54,501 bases of DNA from Pseudomonadales bacterium (GTDB lineage Bacteria > Pseudomonadota > Gammaproteobacteria > Pseudomonadales > Azotimanducaceae). The stretch spans positions 1 to 54,501 of the forward strand of contig JASMJM010000030.1 in NCBI GenBank assembly GCA_030749725.1. The letters are read 5' to 3'. Below, in pieces: positions 30,549-41,237 of the stretch. Position numbers and translations under genes: made by a program. How positions within the stretch are numbered: position 1 is the stretch's first letter; each line of letters begins with the position of its first letter. The notes under the pieces are model-generated. The model was not told the origin of the DNA. It searched no databases and worked only from the letters and a program-made list of their open reading frames with translations.

Positions 30549-31702
30549 CATTTGCGGCTGCTGTTGGCCGTGGCAGCTCTGGCATTGATGTAAGCCCGTT
30601 CTGTTATCTCGTGATAGCTGACCACGTTTTCCTTGAACTCCAGATACGACTGGTAGATTCGCTGTGCCAGTGGATCGTCGCCGGCAATTTCTGATACCAA
30701 TTGATCTGAGATGATGCGCAGCTCATGTAGGACATCCGCCGGCAGCTCTCGCAGTTCCACATGGTGTTTGTCGACCAGCTCCCTCAAGGCGGCGTTATTG
30801 CGTGCTGTAAATTCATCCAGCATATCCTGATTGATGGCCTGACTGGCCACAGTCAGGATCTCCTGTAGATCCTTCGGAAGTTTTTCGAATGCTTTTTTGT
30901 TGACGATGGCTTCCAAGGTCGGTCCCGGTTCCTGCCACCCAGGGTAATAGTAATACTTGGCGACCTGGTACAGGCCGAAGGCCAGATCGTTGTACGGGCC
31001 AACCCATTCTGTCGCATCGATGACACCTGTTTGCAGACTGGTGAAGATCTCGCCGCCGGGAAGTGTCACTGCGGTGCCGCCTGCTCGCTCAAACACCTCT
31101 CCTCCCAACCCGGGAATTCTCATTTTCATGCCCTTGATATCCGCCAGGGAATTGATCTCCTTGTTGAACCATCCCGCCATCTGCACACCGGTGTTCCCGG
31201 CGGCAATCGGTATCAGGTTGAATGGTTCATACAGTTCCCGCCACAACTCCATACCTCCACCATAGTGCAGCCAGCCGTTCATCTCCTGTGCCGTCAAGCC
31301 AAAGGGAACGGCGGTAAAGAACTGGGCGACCGGGACCTTACCCTTCCAGTAATAGGCGGCTCCATGGCCCATTTGTGCGGCACCGCTGGATACAGCTTCG
31401 AACACCTCCATCGCCGGGACGATTTCATTCGCCCCATATACCTTAATCTGCAGTCGGTTGTTGCTCATCGTGGCTACGCGGCGGGCCAGATTTTCAGGTG
31501 CCACGCCGAGCCCCGGCAAGTTTTTTGGCCATGTGGTAACCAAGCGCCACTTGAAGACCTGCGGCTCTTGCTGGCTTGCCGCATTGGCTGCAATCGAGCA
31601 GGCCCACAGCATCGTTGCTGCACCCGCCAGCCTCAACCAGTGCGTCAATCCACCAACAGTTAGCCCAACATTTCCAGTTTTGCGTACCCGACGACTAGCC
31701 AT
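30548..31702 (-). CDS. dctP: TRAP transporter substrate-binding protein, TakP-like
   Basis: 384 residues; periplasmic binding protein delivering a carboxylate to DctQM. Basic N-terminus and a hydrophobic segment ending ANA (about 43) form a signal peptide. The mature part carries the blocks of the 2-oxoacid-binding TakP group: GNTGVQMAGWF, MKMRIPGLGGEVF (ligand arginine), IDATEWVGPYND (Glu-Trp at the Na+/ligand site) and YYYYPGWQEPGPT. The start ATG at 31702 has AGGAAGG seven bases upstream and lies inside the uvrD 3' end, a 43-nt overlap. Unusually it converges on dctQM rather than sharing their operon. Confidence 0.9.
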   Translation of the reverse strand: MASRRVRKTGNVGLTVGGLTHWLRLAGAATMLWACSIAANAASQQEPQVFKWRLVTTWPKNLPGLGVAPENLARRVATMSNNRLQIKVYGANEIVPAMEVFEAVSSGAAQMGHGAAYYWKGKVPVAQFFTAVPFGLTAQEMNGWLHYGGGMELWRELYEPFNLIPIAAGNTGVQMAGWFNKEINSLADIKGMKMRIPGLGGEVFERAGGTAVTLPGGEIFTSLQTGVIDATEWVGPYNDLAFGLYQVAKYYYYPGWQEPGPTLEAIVNKKAFEKLPKDLQEILTVASQAINQDMLDEFTARNNAALRELVDKHHVELRELPADVLHELRIISDQLVSEIAGDDPLAQRIYQSYLEFKENVVSYHEITERAYINARAATANSSRK

Positions 31703-33912
31703 TTGCTACCTTCCTGATTGAAGTTGATTTGAACTCTGGCTTGCTTGCCCTGACCTTCGTAATTCACCACCACCCCTTCACCGAACTTGGGATGGTTGAC
31801 GCGCTGCCCCAATTTTATGCCTGTTTTCGGCACTTCCGAACCCAGGCCGGCGCGACTGCCACTAACCGAGTCGGCTGCAGCCCGACTGTACGCGCCCCGA
31901 CTGTCCGTATTTCGACTGTAGGTGGCCCGACCGGGAGGCTTGCTGATTCTGATTTCCTGAATCAGTTCCGACGGGATCTCGTTTACAAATCGGGATGGCC
32001 GGTTGAAGCTTTCCCGGCCATTGATTCTGCGCGTTTCAGCACAGGTAAGATAGAGCTGCTGCATCGCCCGGGTCATGCCCACGTAACAAAGTCTGCGTTC
32101 CTCCTCCAGACGACCCGATTCATCCATGGACATCCGGTTGGGAAACAGCCCCTCTTCCATTCCCACCAGGAATACCAGGGGAAATTCAAGACCTTTGGCC
32201 GAGTGCAACGTCATCAGTTGCACACAATCATCATCTTCGTGGCCCTGGGCGTCCCCTGCTTCCAATGCAGCATGATTTAAGAATTCATCCAGCAGCGTAT
32301 CGAATTTGGGTTCCTCCTCCAAGGTTGCGTCGAAGGAGTAATCGGCCTGCGGGTCGAATTGCTCCGCCGCGTTGCCGAGCTCCGCCAAGTTTTCAGCCCT
32401 TGCCAGTCCCCTCTCTCCCTTCTCCAACTGGTGATAGGCCAACAGGCCACTTTTATCGATGACGGTTTCACACAGTTCACCCAACTCCAGCGACCGTGTT
32501 TCCCTATCCAGCTCATCGATCAGCTCAACAAACCCGTTGATGGCATTTCTTGTACGTGCTGTCAGCCTGTCGGAATCAAGCAGTTGCCGGGATGCGGCCC
32601 AGAGCGAACTACCGTTGCCTCGGGCTAGATCTCTGAGGGCCTGCAGCGTCTTGTCGCCGATCCCCCTCGTTGGTGTGTTAACCACCCTTTCAAAAGCGGC
32701 ATCTGCATCCCTGTTACTGATCAGTCGCATGTAGGCGAGCGCATTCCTGATCTCCATTCTTTCGAAAAACCGTTGCCCGCCATAGATCCTATAGGGCATG
32801 TTTGCCCGGAGGAGCGCTTCTTCCAGTACGCGTGACTGGGCATTGGATCGATAAAGGACCGCAGACTGCGCCCTCAGGTTTCCGGCGTCGACCCACTGGC
32901 TTATCCGCGCCACCACAAACCGCGCTTCATCGATATCGTTGAATCCGCTGTAGAGCGAGATGGGCTCACCATCACTGCCATCGGTCCACAGTTCTTTCCC
33001 CAATCGTCCCAGATTCTGATCGATGAGTGCGTTGGCAGCACTCAGAATATTTCCCGTAGATCGGTAGTTCTGCTCCAAATGAATGATACTGCTGTTTGGA
33101 AAGTCTCGACTGAACTGCTGGATATTCTCGATCTTGGCACCACGCCAGCCATATATCGACTGGTCATCATCACCCACCACCACGATCGCATCCCGCTCTC
33201 CTGCCAACAGCCGCAACCAGGCGTATTGAATCGTATTGGTATCCTGAAACTCATCCACCAACAGTGAGCCGAACCTATTCTGATAGTGGGCCAGCAGCTC
33301 GGCATTCTTCAACCAGAGTTCATGCGCCCGTAGCAGCAGTTCGGCAAAGTCCACCATGCCACCTCGTTGGCAGGCTTCTTCATAGCTCCGGTAAATCTGC
33401 AGATGAGTTTTCAGATAAAGATCACCATAGTCTTCAATATGGCTGGATCTCAAACCTTCATCCTTTTGGGAATTGATGAACCACACAGCCTGGCGAGCAG
33501 GCCACTTCTTCTCGTCCAGCTGTAGAGACGCGATCAACCGTCGCACCAAGCGCAGTTGATCGTCAGCATCCAGGATCTGAAAGTTCTGCGGCAGATTCGC
33601 CTCATGCCAGTGAGTACGCAATAGCCGATGGGCTATACCGTGGAAGGTTCCAACCCACATGCCCCGTAACGACATGCCCAGCAGCGCTTCGATACGACCC
33701 CGCATCTCTGCTGCCGCCTTGTTGGTGAAAGTGACTGCCAGAATGCTGTGCGGCGATACGCCCATGGTCTCGACCAGCCAGGCAATTCGATGCACCAACA
33801 CCCGGGTCTTACCGCTGCCGGCACCAGCCAACACCAGATAACTGCCTTGCGGTGCCGCCACGGCTTCCCTCTGAGCATCATTCAGCGAGTCGAGTATATG
33901 GGAAACATCCAT
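31660..33912 (-). CDS. uvrD: DNA helicase II (UvrD)
   Basis: 3'-to-5' superfamily 1A helicase in nucleotide-excision and mismatch repair. 750 residues (E. coli 720). Motif I GAGSGKT at 30-36, motif II in LLVDEFQDTN, III VVGDDDQSIYGWRGA, IV region LEQNYRST, V TLHSAKGLEF, VI CYVGMTRA. The C-terminal tail (GQRVNHPKFGEGVVVNYEG), a Tudor-like RNAP-binding module, is intact and separates it from Rep. No SOS box was seen upstream. Overlaps dctP by 43 nt. Confidence 0.95.
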   Translation of the reverse strand: MDVSHILDSLNDAQREAVAAPQGSYLVLAGAGSGKTRVLVHRIAWLVETMGVSPHSILAVTFTNKAAAEMRGRIEALLGMSLRGMWVGTFHGIAHRLLRTHWHEANLPQNFQILDADDQLRLVRRLIASLQLDEKKWPARQAVWFINSQKDEGLRSSHIEDYGDLYLKTHLQIYRSYEEACQRGGMVDFAELLLRAHELWLKNAELLAHYQNRFGSLLVDEFQDTNTIQYAWLRLLAGERDAIVVVGDDDQSIYGWRGAKIENIQQFSRDFPNSSIIHLEQNYRSTGNILSAANALIDQNLGRLGKELWTDGSDGEPISLYSGFNDIDEARFVVARISQWVDAGNLRAQSAVLYRSNAQSRVLEEALLRANMPYRIYGGQRFFERMEIRNALAYMRLISNRDADAAFERVVNTPTRGIGDKTLQALRDLARGNGSSLWAASRQLLDSDRLTARTRNAINGFVELIDELDRETRSLELGELCETVIDKSGLLAYHQLEKGERGLARAENLAELGNAAEQFDPQADYSFDATLEEEPKFDTLLDEFLNHAALEAGDAQGHEDDDCVQLMTLHSAKGLEFPLVFLVGMEEGLFPNRMSMDESGRLEEERRLCYVGMTRAMQQLYLTCAETRRINGRESFNRPSRFVNEIPSELIQEIRISKPPGRATYSRNTDSRGAYSRAAADSVSGSRAGLGSEVPKTGIKLGQRVNHPKFGEGVVVNYEGQGKQARVQINFNQEGSKWLVVGYAKLEMLG

Positions 33913-34228
33913 CTGGGGAACCGGTGGCTGCGGTTGGTTACGAGGGTGACTCTAGCACGGGTCGCCTAGAAGGGGTAACAGGAGTCGCCAATGGTACTTA
34001 TCAAGGCGTTTTGATTCAATCGGGGGTAATAGCTTCGGGCGCTTAGCAGAAGGGGCTGGGCTGTCGTACGCGCCGCGGGCCCAAAGGGGCTCCTGACCAA
34101 GTGAGGATAGCTGGGAGAGTCGCAAGCCGCGAAGAAAAGGAGGGGTGCCGCCATCGGACCCCAGCCTCTTCTGCGACACAGCCGTGGACAACTTAAAGCA
34201 CTGGCCATTCGAGCCTGTAGCTGCGTGC
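33913..34228. other. gene-free stretch with inverted repeat between uvrD and glmS
   Basis: About 316 nt downstream of glmS and upstream of uvrD, on the transcribed side of both. Overlapping frames of 80 and 94 codons on the minus strand look spurious. Arms GCAGAAGGGGCTGGGC (34046-34061) and CCCCAGCCTCTTCTGC (34159-34174) are complementary at 14 of 16 positions across a 97-nt G-rich interior, so a large RNA structure is possible. Confidence 0.6.
34046..34174. repeat. 16-bp inverted repeat enclosing a 97-nt G-rich interior
   Basis: See arms at 34046-34061 and 34159-34174. The interior also contains CTCC/GGAG pairing possibilities. Could be a structured 3' end of the glmS mRNA, a small RNA, or a decayed repeat element; sequence alone does not decide. 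Confidence 0.45.
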
Positions 34229-36064
34229 CTACTCAACCGTAACCGATTTCGCCAGATTACGCGGTTGATCTACGTCGGTGCCCTTCAAGACTGCGACGTG
34301 ATAAGAAAGCAGTTGCATGGGAATCGTATAGATAATCGGGGAGGTTATCGGGTGAGTCGGTGGCACCGAAATCACCCGGCACTGCTCTTCATCGTAGAAG
34401 TCGGCGTCGGCATCGGCAAATACGTACAGTTGCCCACCCCTTGCCTTTACTTCCTGCAGATTGGACTTCAATTTCTCTAACAATTCGTCATTAGGTGCAA
34501 CGGCAACGATCGGCATATTGTCATCAACTAGGGCAAGCGGACCATGCTTCAATTCGCCGGCTGGATATCCCTCCGCGTGGATATAGGAGATCTCTTTCAG
34601 TTTCAGCGCCCCCTCAAGCGCCACCGGAAAGTGACTGCCACGCCCTAAAAAGAGAGCGTGTTCCTTTTCGATAAACTCCTCCGCAACGATCTTGATTTCA
34701 CTGTTCAGCTCCAAGGCCTTGACTAACTGATCCGGCAACTGACGGAGTTCAGTGACCAATTCAGTTTCCAGATCCTCGCTCATGCCGTTGTGTTTTCCCA
34801 ACGCGATGGTCAGCAACAGCAGGTCGACCAACTGAGCTGTAAAGGCCTTGGTGGATGCCACACAGATCTCCGGTCCCGCTTGAATCAGCAGGGAAAGATC
34901 GGACTCCCTAACGATGGTACTATTTGGCACGTTGCAGATGGAAAGTCTGGCAAGGTAGTTTGGATCATCGGTTGCGCGAAGGGCTGCAAGCGTATCCGCT
35001 GTCTCACCCGACTGGGAGATGGTCACGAAGAGAGTGCCCTCTTGCACAGCCACGGAGCGATATCTGATTTCACTGGCGATCTCTACCATGCAGGGGATCC
35101 CAACCAGTTCTTCAATCCAATAACGAGCGATCAGAGCGGTGTAGTAACTGCTTCCGCATGCCACTATCTGTACCGCTTTCGTGTCTCGGAAAACTCCAGT
35201 CGCCTCGACGCCAAACGCTGCTTCCAACACGTGTCTGTCACTGACGCGCTCATCCAACGTGGTGCGGACCGCCAACGGTTGCTCAAATATCTCCTTCAAC
35301 ATGTAGTGTCGGAAGCCGTCCTTATCCATGGCGTCCAAGTGTTGGTCGATATGGACAGTGCGGCTTTCGATCGATTCCTGGTTGAGACCGTAGATAGCAA
35401 TCTGATCGGTGCTGATCTCCACCAGCTCACCCTCTTCCAGGAAGATAAATCTGTCGGTCACCGGTCGCAATGCCTGCGGGTCAGAGGCGATAAAGTTCTC
35501 GCCGATGCCAATTCCGACGACCAGGGGACTTCCTATCCGCGCGGCAACGATAGAATCCGGATAGTCCGTGTGCATGACCCCGATGGCAAAGGCACCAGTC
35601 AGTAGCCTGATCGATCGCTTGACCCCTTCTAGCAAACTGCCACACGCCTCTGTTTCCCGATTAAACAGATGTACGATCACCTCCGTGTCCGTATCTGAAA
35701 GGAATTCATACCCCTGCTGCTGCAGCTCTGCGCGCAGCTGCTCGTGGTTTTCTACGATGCCGTTGTGGACTAAAGAGATCTTGTCCCCGGACATGTGGGG
35801 ATGGGCGTTGCTCTCACTGGGCTTGCCATGGGTTGCCCACCTCGTGTGGGCTATACCGGTTTGCCCCTGCAGTCTGGCCTGACTGTTGGCCTTGACCAAC
35901 TCATTCACCTTGCCGACGGTTCGAAGTCGCTGAATGGCACTGCGATCTGTAGTGAATACGGCTATACCGGCTGAATCATAGCCTCGGTATTCGAGGCGCT
36001 GCAAACCCTCCAGCAAGATTCCGGACACTTCGCGCTTGGTTACGGCACCGACTATCCCACACAT
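34229..36064 (-). CDS. glmS: glutamine-fructose-6-phosphate aminotransferase
   Basis: Makes glucosamine-6-phosphate from fructose-6-phosphate and glutamine, first step to UDP-GlcNAc for peptidoglycan and LPS. 611 residues from the ATG at 36064: the enzyme needs Cys2 as N-terminal nucleophile (MCGIVGA), so the 8 extra upstream codons are excluded. N-terminal glutaminase (RLEYRGYDSAGIAV, HTRWATHG, GIVENHEQLR) and two SIS isomerase domains (SQSGETADTLAAL, and FLGRGSHFPVALEGALKLKE), ending in LAKSVTVE. AGGA nine bases upstream. Sits 149 nt after atpC. Confidence 0.97.
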   Translation of the reverse strand: MCGIVGAVTKREVSGILLEGLQRLEYRGYDSAGIAVFTTDRSAIQRLRTVGKVNELVKANSQARLQGQTGIAHTRWATHGKPSESNAHPHMSGDKISLVHNGIVENHEQLRAELQQQGYEFLSDTDTEVIVHLFNRETEACGSLLEGVKRSIRLLTGAFAIGVMHTDYPDSIVAARIGSPLVVGIGIGENFIASDPQALRPVTDRFIFLEEGELVEISTDQIAIYGLNQESIESRTVHIDQHLDAMDKDGFRHYMLKEIFEQPLAVRTTLDERVSDRHVLEAAFGVEATGVFRDTKAVQIVACGSSYYTALIARYWIEELVGIPCMVEIASEIRYRSVAVQEGTLFVTISQSGETADTLAALRATDDPNYLARLSICNVPNSTIVRESDLSLLIQAGPEICVASTKAFTAQLVDLLLLTIALGKHNGMSEDLETELVTELRQLPDQLVKALELNSEIKIVAEEFIEKEHALFLGRGSHFPVALEGALKLKEISYIHAEGYPAGELKHGPLALVDDNMPIVAVAPNDELLEKLKSNLQEVKARGGQLYVFADADADFYDEEQCRVISVPPTHPITSPIIYTIPMQLLSYHVAVLKGTDVDQPRNLAKSVTVE

Positions 36065-36213
36065 CTTGTTGCATCCTTTTCCGGTCAACCACGCACTCTA
36101 GGTTACCAGATATTTTGCGTTAGAAAACCGCGGAGGGAGGCGATTCCGCCACGCGAGGATCGGTGGGAGTTTGCTGGAAGAAAGTGGCAACGGCCGCCTG
36201 ACCACTCGAGAAT

Positions 36214-36642
36214 CTAGCTACGACCACTCCTCTCTCGGGTCTTCTGAATTGTGCGGATCATTGCTGCGGATTCCATCAGTTCGGCCTGTGCCTTGGCGAA
36301 ATCGATGCGGTCGGCAGAATCAGACAGCTCTTTGGCGGCCTTCTCTTGTGACAGCAAAACAGCTGCCTCATCCAGATCATCGGCCCGGATCGCTGTATCT
36401 GCCAAAATGGTGACCGCGTTGGGTTGTACTTCCAGAAAGCCTCCCGAAGCAAAAAAGGTCTCTTCTTCGCCCCCTTCCATGATCAGGCGTACCGGCCCCG
36501 GTTCGATTGCGGTCAACAACGCTGAATGTCCCGGTAGAATACCCAATTCACCCCGAATGCCGGTTGCGACAACCATCTCTACGCGCCCGGAGAAGATCTC
36601 CTTTTCTGCGCTGACGATATCACATTGAACGGTGGCTGCCAT
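36214..36642 (-). CDS. atpC: ATP synthase epsilon subunit
   Basis: Central-stalk subunit of F1; its C-terminal helices inhibit ATP hydrolysis. 142 residues from the ATG at 36642 ([17 protein letters not shown]), preceded by a GGGGGA ribosome site 4 nt away; a GTG four codons upstream is rejected. Beta-sandwich domain with [19 protein letters not shown], then a helical hairpin with an extended Arg-rich tail. 12 nt after atpD; last gene of the atp operon. Confidence 0.96.
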   Translation of the reverse strand: MAATVQCDIVSAEKEIFSGRVEMVVATGIRGELGILPGHSALLTAIEPGPVRLIMEGGEEETFFASGGFLEVQPNAVTILADTAIRADDLDEAAVLLSQEKAAKELSDSADRIDFAKAQAELMESAAMIRTIQKTRERSGRS

Positions 36643-36654
36643 TATTTCCCCCAC

Positions 36655-38043
<1,389 letters not shown>

Positions 38044-38073
38044 TCATTTAACTAGCTGTCTGCTCATCATCAC

Positions 38074-38934
38074 CTAGACCGCCGCTGCTCCACCTACAAT
38101 TTCGGACAGCTCCTGCGTGATGGCACTTTGTCTGGCCGTGTTCATGATCAGCTCCAGGTCATCGATCATCTCACCGGCACTTTCTGTCGCACTCTTCATG
38201 GCGATCATCTTGGCAGCCTGCTCACAAGCGACATTTTCCACCACCGCCTGGTAGACCTGCGCCTCGATAAAGCGGGTGATCAATCCCTCCATCAGTTCCT
38301 CGGCGTCAGGTTCATAGATATAGTCCCAGTGGCGGTGCAAGACTTCATCTTCGGCCGGATCCAGTGGAATGAGCTGACGAATACTGGGACTCTGGGTCAT
38401 GGTGTTGATGAACACGTTGTACGCAATGAACACCTTGTCTACCCTACCCTCCTCAAAGGCACGCAACATCACCTGGATACTGCCAATCAGGTCATTCATG
38501 GCTGGCGCATCACCCAAGTTGCTTGAAGCTGCCACCACATTGCCACCAAAGCTGCGAAAGAACTGTGCTCCTTTGTTGCCCATCAGGCAGAGATCCGCTT
38601 CGATCTCCTGCTCGTCCCAGCCCTTGATATCCTTTACCACCGCTTTCAGCAGATTGATGTTCAAACCCCCGCACAATCCCTTATCGGTGGTTACGATAAT
38701 GAAGCCAACCCGTTTAGCCTGCCTTTCCACCATGAAGCGGTGATGATATTCGGAAGAAGCGTTTGCCAAGTGGCCAATGACATCGCGAATGTGATCGGAA
38801 TAGGGTTTGCCCCGCGCCATCAGTTCCTGAGTTTTGCGCATCCTGCTGGCAGCCACCATCTCCATGGCACGAGTGATCTTCTGGGTATTCTTGATACTGC
38901 CGATCTGGGTTCTGAGTTCTTTGGCACTGGTCAT
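38074..38934 (-). CDS. atpG: ATP synthase gamma subunit
   Basis: Rotor shaft of F1. 286 residues with the two terminal coiled-coil helices: N-terminal [20 protein letters not shown] and C-terminal [18 protein letters not shown] followed by [19 protein letters not shown]. The central domain contains [12 protein letters not shown]. Length equals E. coli AtpG. 29 nt downstream of atpA. Confidence 0.98.
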   Translation of the reverse strand: MTSAKELRTQIGSIKNTQKITRAMEMVAASRMRKTQELMARGKPYSDHIRDVIGHLANASSEYHHRFMVERQAKRVGFIIVTTDKGLCGGLNINLLKAVVKDIKGWDEQEIEADLCLMGNKGAQFFRSFGGNVVAASSNLGDAPAMNDLIGSIQVMLRAFEEGRVDKVFIAYNVFINTMTQSPSIRQLIPLDPAEDEVLHRHWDYIYEPDAEELMEGLITRFIEAQVYQAVVENVACEQAAKMIAMKSATESAGEMIDDLELIMNTARQSAITQELSEIVGGAAAV

Positions 38935-38963
38935 ATTCTGTTACTTCTCTCTGTATTTACCTA

Positions 38964-40508
38964 TCACCAGGTCTGGGTGGACTTGAAGGTGTCGAGTGCT
39001 TTCTTCATAAAGTCCTCAATCTCATCATCAAAGCCACCGGTTTCATTCGCCTCTTTCATGAAATCGGCATGCTCGGCGTTCATATAAGAGATCAGTGCGG
39101 ATTCAAAATCCAAGACCTTATCCACTTCCACGTCCTCGAGGTATCCCTGGGTGGCCGCGTACATGACGATACCCATCTCAGCCACGGTCATGGGAGAGTA
39201 CTGTTTCTGCTTCATCAACTCGGTGATCCGTTCACCATGTTCGAGCTGTTTCCGTGTTGCTTCATCCAGGTCGGATGCAAACTGGGAAAAAGCTGCCAAT
39301 TCTCGGAATTGCGCCAGCGCCAGTTTGATACCGCCACTGATCTTCGACATAAAACGAACCTGCGCGTCGCCACCAACTCTCGATACCGAGATGCCTGGAT
39401 TCAGGGCGGGACGATTTCCCGCGTTGAATAGATCCGTTTCCAGGAAAATCTGACCGTCCGTTATGGAGATCACATTGGTGGGGATGAATGCAGATACGTC
39501 ACCAGCCTGGGTTTCGATGATGGGGCAGGCGGTAAGAGACCCGGTTTTCCCCTTAACTGCACCGTCAGTAAAGTCCTCTACATATTCGGCATTGACCCGC
39601 GCAGCCCGTTCCAGCAGTCGCGAGTGGAGGTAGAATACGTCACCCGGATAAGCTTCCCGACCGGGAGGCCGGCGGAGCAGCAGTGATATCTCACGATAGG
39701 CCCAGGCCTGCTTGGTGAGATCGTCATAAATGATAAACGCATCTTCACCCCTGTCTCTGAAATACTCACCCATGGCGCAACCGCTGTAGGCAGAAATGAA
39801 CTGCATGGGCGCCGGATCGGAGGCACTGGCAGCCACCACGATGGTATTCTCCATGGCGCCAAACTCTTCCAGAGTACGCACGACATTCGAAATTGAAGCC
39901 ATCTTCTGACCGATGGCGACATAGATGCACTTAATACCAGATTCGCGCTGATTGATGATGGCGTCGATCGCGATGGCGGTTTTCCCCGTTTGCCTGTCGC
40001 CGATGATCAGTTCCCGCTGACCCCGGCCAATCGGTATCATGGAGTCGATACATTTCAGTCCGGTTTGGACCGGTTGGCTGACCGATTGACGCGCAATGAC
40101 CCCCGGCGCCACTTTCTCGATCGGCGATGAAAGTGTGGTCCCTATCGGTCCTTTGCCATCTAACGGTTCGCCTAGTGCGTTCACAACCCGGCCCAAGAGC
40201 TCGGGGCCTACCGGTACTTCAAGAATTCGTCCGGTGCAACGGGCCGTCTGTCCCTCCTTGAGTTGCTTGTAGTCACCCAGCACCACGGCACCAACTGAAT
40301 CTCGCTCAAGGTTCAGGGTCACGCCATACAGGCCGCCCTCGAACTCCACCATCTCTTGATTTTGCACCCCTGCCATGCCATGGATACGCACGATTCCATC
40401 TGAAACGCTGACCAGGGTACCCACGTTCTGTTCTTCAGTGGTTACATCCAGGCGCTCTATGCGCTGTTTGATAATGTCACTGATCTCGGAAGGATTCAGT
40501 TGTTGCAT
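38964..40508 (-). CDS. atpA: ATP synthase alpha subunit
   Basis: Non-catalytic nucleotide-binding F1 subunit. 514 residues. P-loop [11 protein letters not shown] near 169-179, [20 protein letters not shown], and the signature [14 protein letters not shown]. The N-terminal [18 protein letters not shown] interacts with delta. 18 nt downstream of atpH. Confidence 0.98.
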   Translation of the reverse strand: MQQLNPSEISDIIKQRIERLDVTTEEQNVGTLVSVSDGIVRIHGMAGVQNQEMVEFEGGLYGVTLNLERDSVGAVVLGDYKQLKEGQTARCTGRILEVPVGPELLGRVVNALGEPLDGKGPIGTTLSSPIEKVAPGVIARQSVSQPVQTGLKCIDSMIPIGRGQRELIIGDRQTGKTAIAIDAIINQRESGIKCIYVAIGQKMASISNVVRTLEEFGAMENTIVVAASASDPAPMQFISAYSGCAMGEYFRDRGEDAFIIYDDLTKQAWAYREISLLLRRPPGREAYPGDVFYLHSRLLERAARVNAEYVEDFTDGAVKGKTGSLTACPIIETQAGDVSAFIPTNVISITDGQIFLETDLFNAGNRPALNPGISVSRVGGDAQVRFMSKISGGIKLALAQFRELAAFSQFASDLDEATRKQLEHGERITELMKQKQYSPMTVAEMGIVMYAATQGYLEDVEVDKVLDFESALISYMNAEHADFMKEANETGGFDDEIEDFMKKALDTFKSTQTW

Positions 40509-40526
40509 TTTCCGTCCCTCAAATCT

Positions 40527-41072
40527 TTATGAATTCATCGCCTGGGCCAGCTTGGCCAGTTTTCCCCGGACGCTATAGTCGATCACAGTATCCTCTGTAC
40601 GAACGATCGCTCCCCCCAACAGGGAGGGATCTACTTTCGATTCAATCCTGACTTCACGCTGAAGTTTGTCTTTCAGAATATCTTGTATTCGCTGGAACTC
40701 TCGGTCGCCAATTTCATAAGCGCTGGTTAACTCAACGTCCAGTGTCTTTTCATGGTCAGCTCTCATCAATTCATACAGCGTACATATCTGGGGTAGCAGT
40801 TCTATTCGATTCTGTTCCGCCAGGATCTGGATAAAATTCCCAGCCTGTTCATTTAGTCGATCGCCACAGATTGAGACCAGCAGATCTACGCGCTGAGTTT
40901 TGGTAAGAGCCGGATTGTCCAGCACTTCCTGCACGGAATTGTTGGCGGCCGTATCTGCAAGGATGCGAAGCATATCGGACCAATCGCCGAGCCCTTCCCG
41001 GCTGTCCAGTGCGTGCGCAAACACCGCTCGTGCATAGGGCCGAGCAACGGTCGTTAGTTCAGATTCAGCCAT
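40527..41072 (-). CDS. atpH: ATP synthase delta subunit
   Basis: Peripheral-stalk subunit linking alpha3beta3 to the b dimer. 181 residues. N-terminal helical bundle (TVARPYARAVFAHALD) and C-terminal sandwich ending in SLLGGAIVRTEDTVIDYSV, the OSCP/delta signature. The ATG at 41072 is preceded by a TAGGA ribosome site. Its start region (ATG plus about 11 codons and the leader) is present in two further tandem copies upstream, creating overlapping leader ORFs. The first codons are shared: MAESELTTVAR here, MAEPNRTTVTR in the copies. Confidence 0.97.
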   Translation of the reverse strand: MAESELTTVARPYARAVFAHALDSREGLGDWSDMLRILADTAANNSVQEVLDNPALTKTQRVDLLVSICGDRLNEQAGNFIQILAEQNRIELLPQICTLYELMRADHEKTLDVELTSAYEIGDREFQRIQDILKDKLQREVRIESKVDPSLLGGAIVRTEDTVIDYSVRGKLAKLAQAMNS

Positions 41073-41130
41073 GCCTTATCCTACGCCTACAATTGGTCCG
41101 AGTGACGGTCGTTCGGTTAGGTTCAGCCAT
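41065..41130 (-). CDS. leader ORF 2 ahead of atpH, 21 codons
   Basis: ATG at 41130 with the same ribosome site; identical to leader 1 for 17 residues, then IRHG instead of TTHG. Its TGA at 41065-41067 lies 8 nt into atpH, so ribosomes finishing here could restart on atpH. Whether it is translated is unknown. Confidence 0.4.
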   Translation of the reverse strand: MAEPNRTTVTRTNCRRRIRHG

Positions 41131-41188
41131 GCGTTGTCCTACGCCTACAATTGGTCCGAGTGACAGTCGTTCGGTTAGGTTCAGCCAT
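41123..41188 (-). CDS. leader ORF 1 ahead of atpH, 21 codons
   Basis: ATG at 41188 with TAGGA six bases upstream; peptide begins MAEPNRTTVTRTN and is arginine-rich (C-R-R-R) at the end. It stops with a TGA at 41123-41125, inside the next ORF's start region (8-nt overlap). Product function unknown; may only couple translation. Confidence 0.4.
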   Translation of the reverse strand: MAEPNRTTVTRTNCRRRTTHG

Positions 41189-41237
41189 GCGTTGTCCTAC
41201 ACTTATAATTGTGCCGAGCAACTGCGTTATCCCACGC

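Larger units (their letters stand above)
41065..41237 (-). repeat. tandem copies of the atpH translation-initiation region
   Basis: Between atpF and atpH a 58-bp unit recurs, with its start codon at 41188, 41130 and then atpH itself at 41072. The two upstream units differ from each other at only a few bases; the atpH copy is more diverged. A fourth, partial copy of the leader part (GTAAGCGTGGGATAACGC) overlaps the atpF stop. Each unit contains TAGGA six bases before an ATG. Confidence 0.9.

Noticed and set aside
31031-31663. 210-codon plus-strand frame inside dctP
   Set aside because: Antisense shadow of the TakP-like gene.
33952-34236. Minus-strand frames of 80 and 94 codons between uvrD and glmS
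   Set aside because: Two overlapping frames of low-complexity composition with no ribosome site; treated as non-coding.
34790-35605. 271-codon plus-strand frame inside glmS
   Set aside because: Antisense shadow; glmS motifs are intact throughout.
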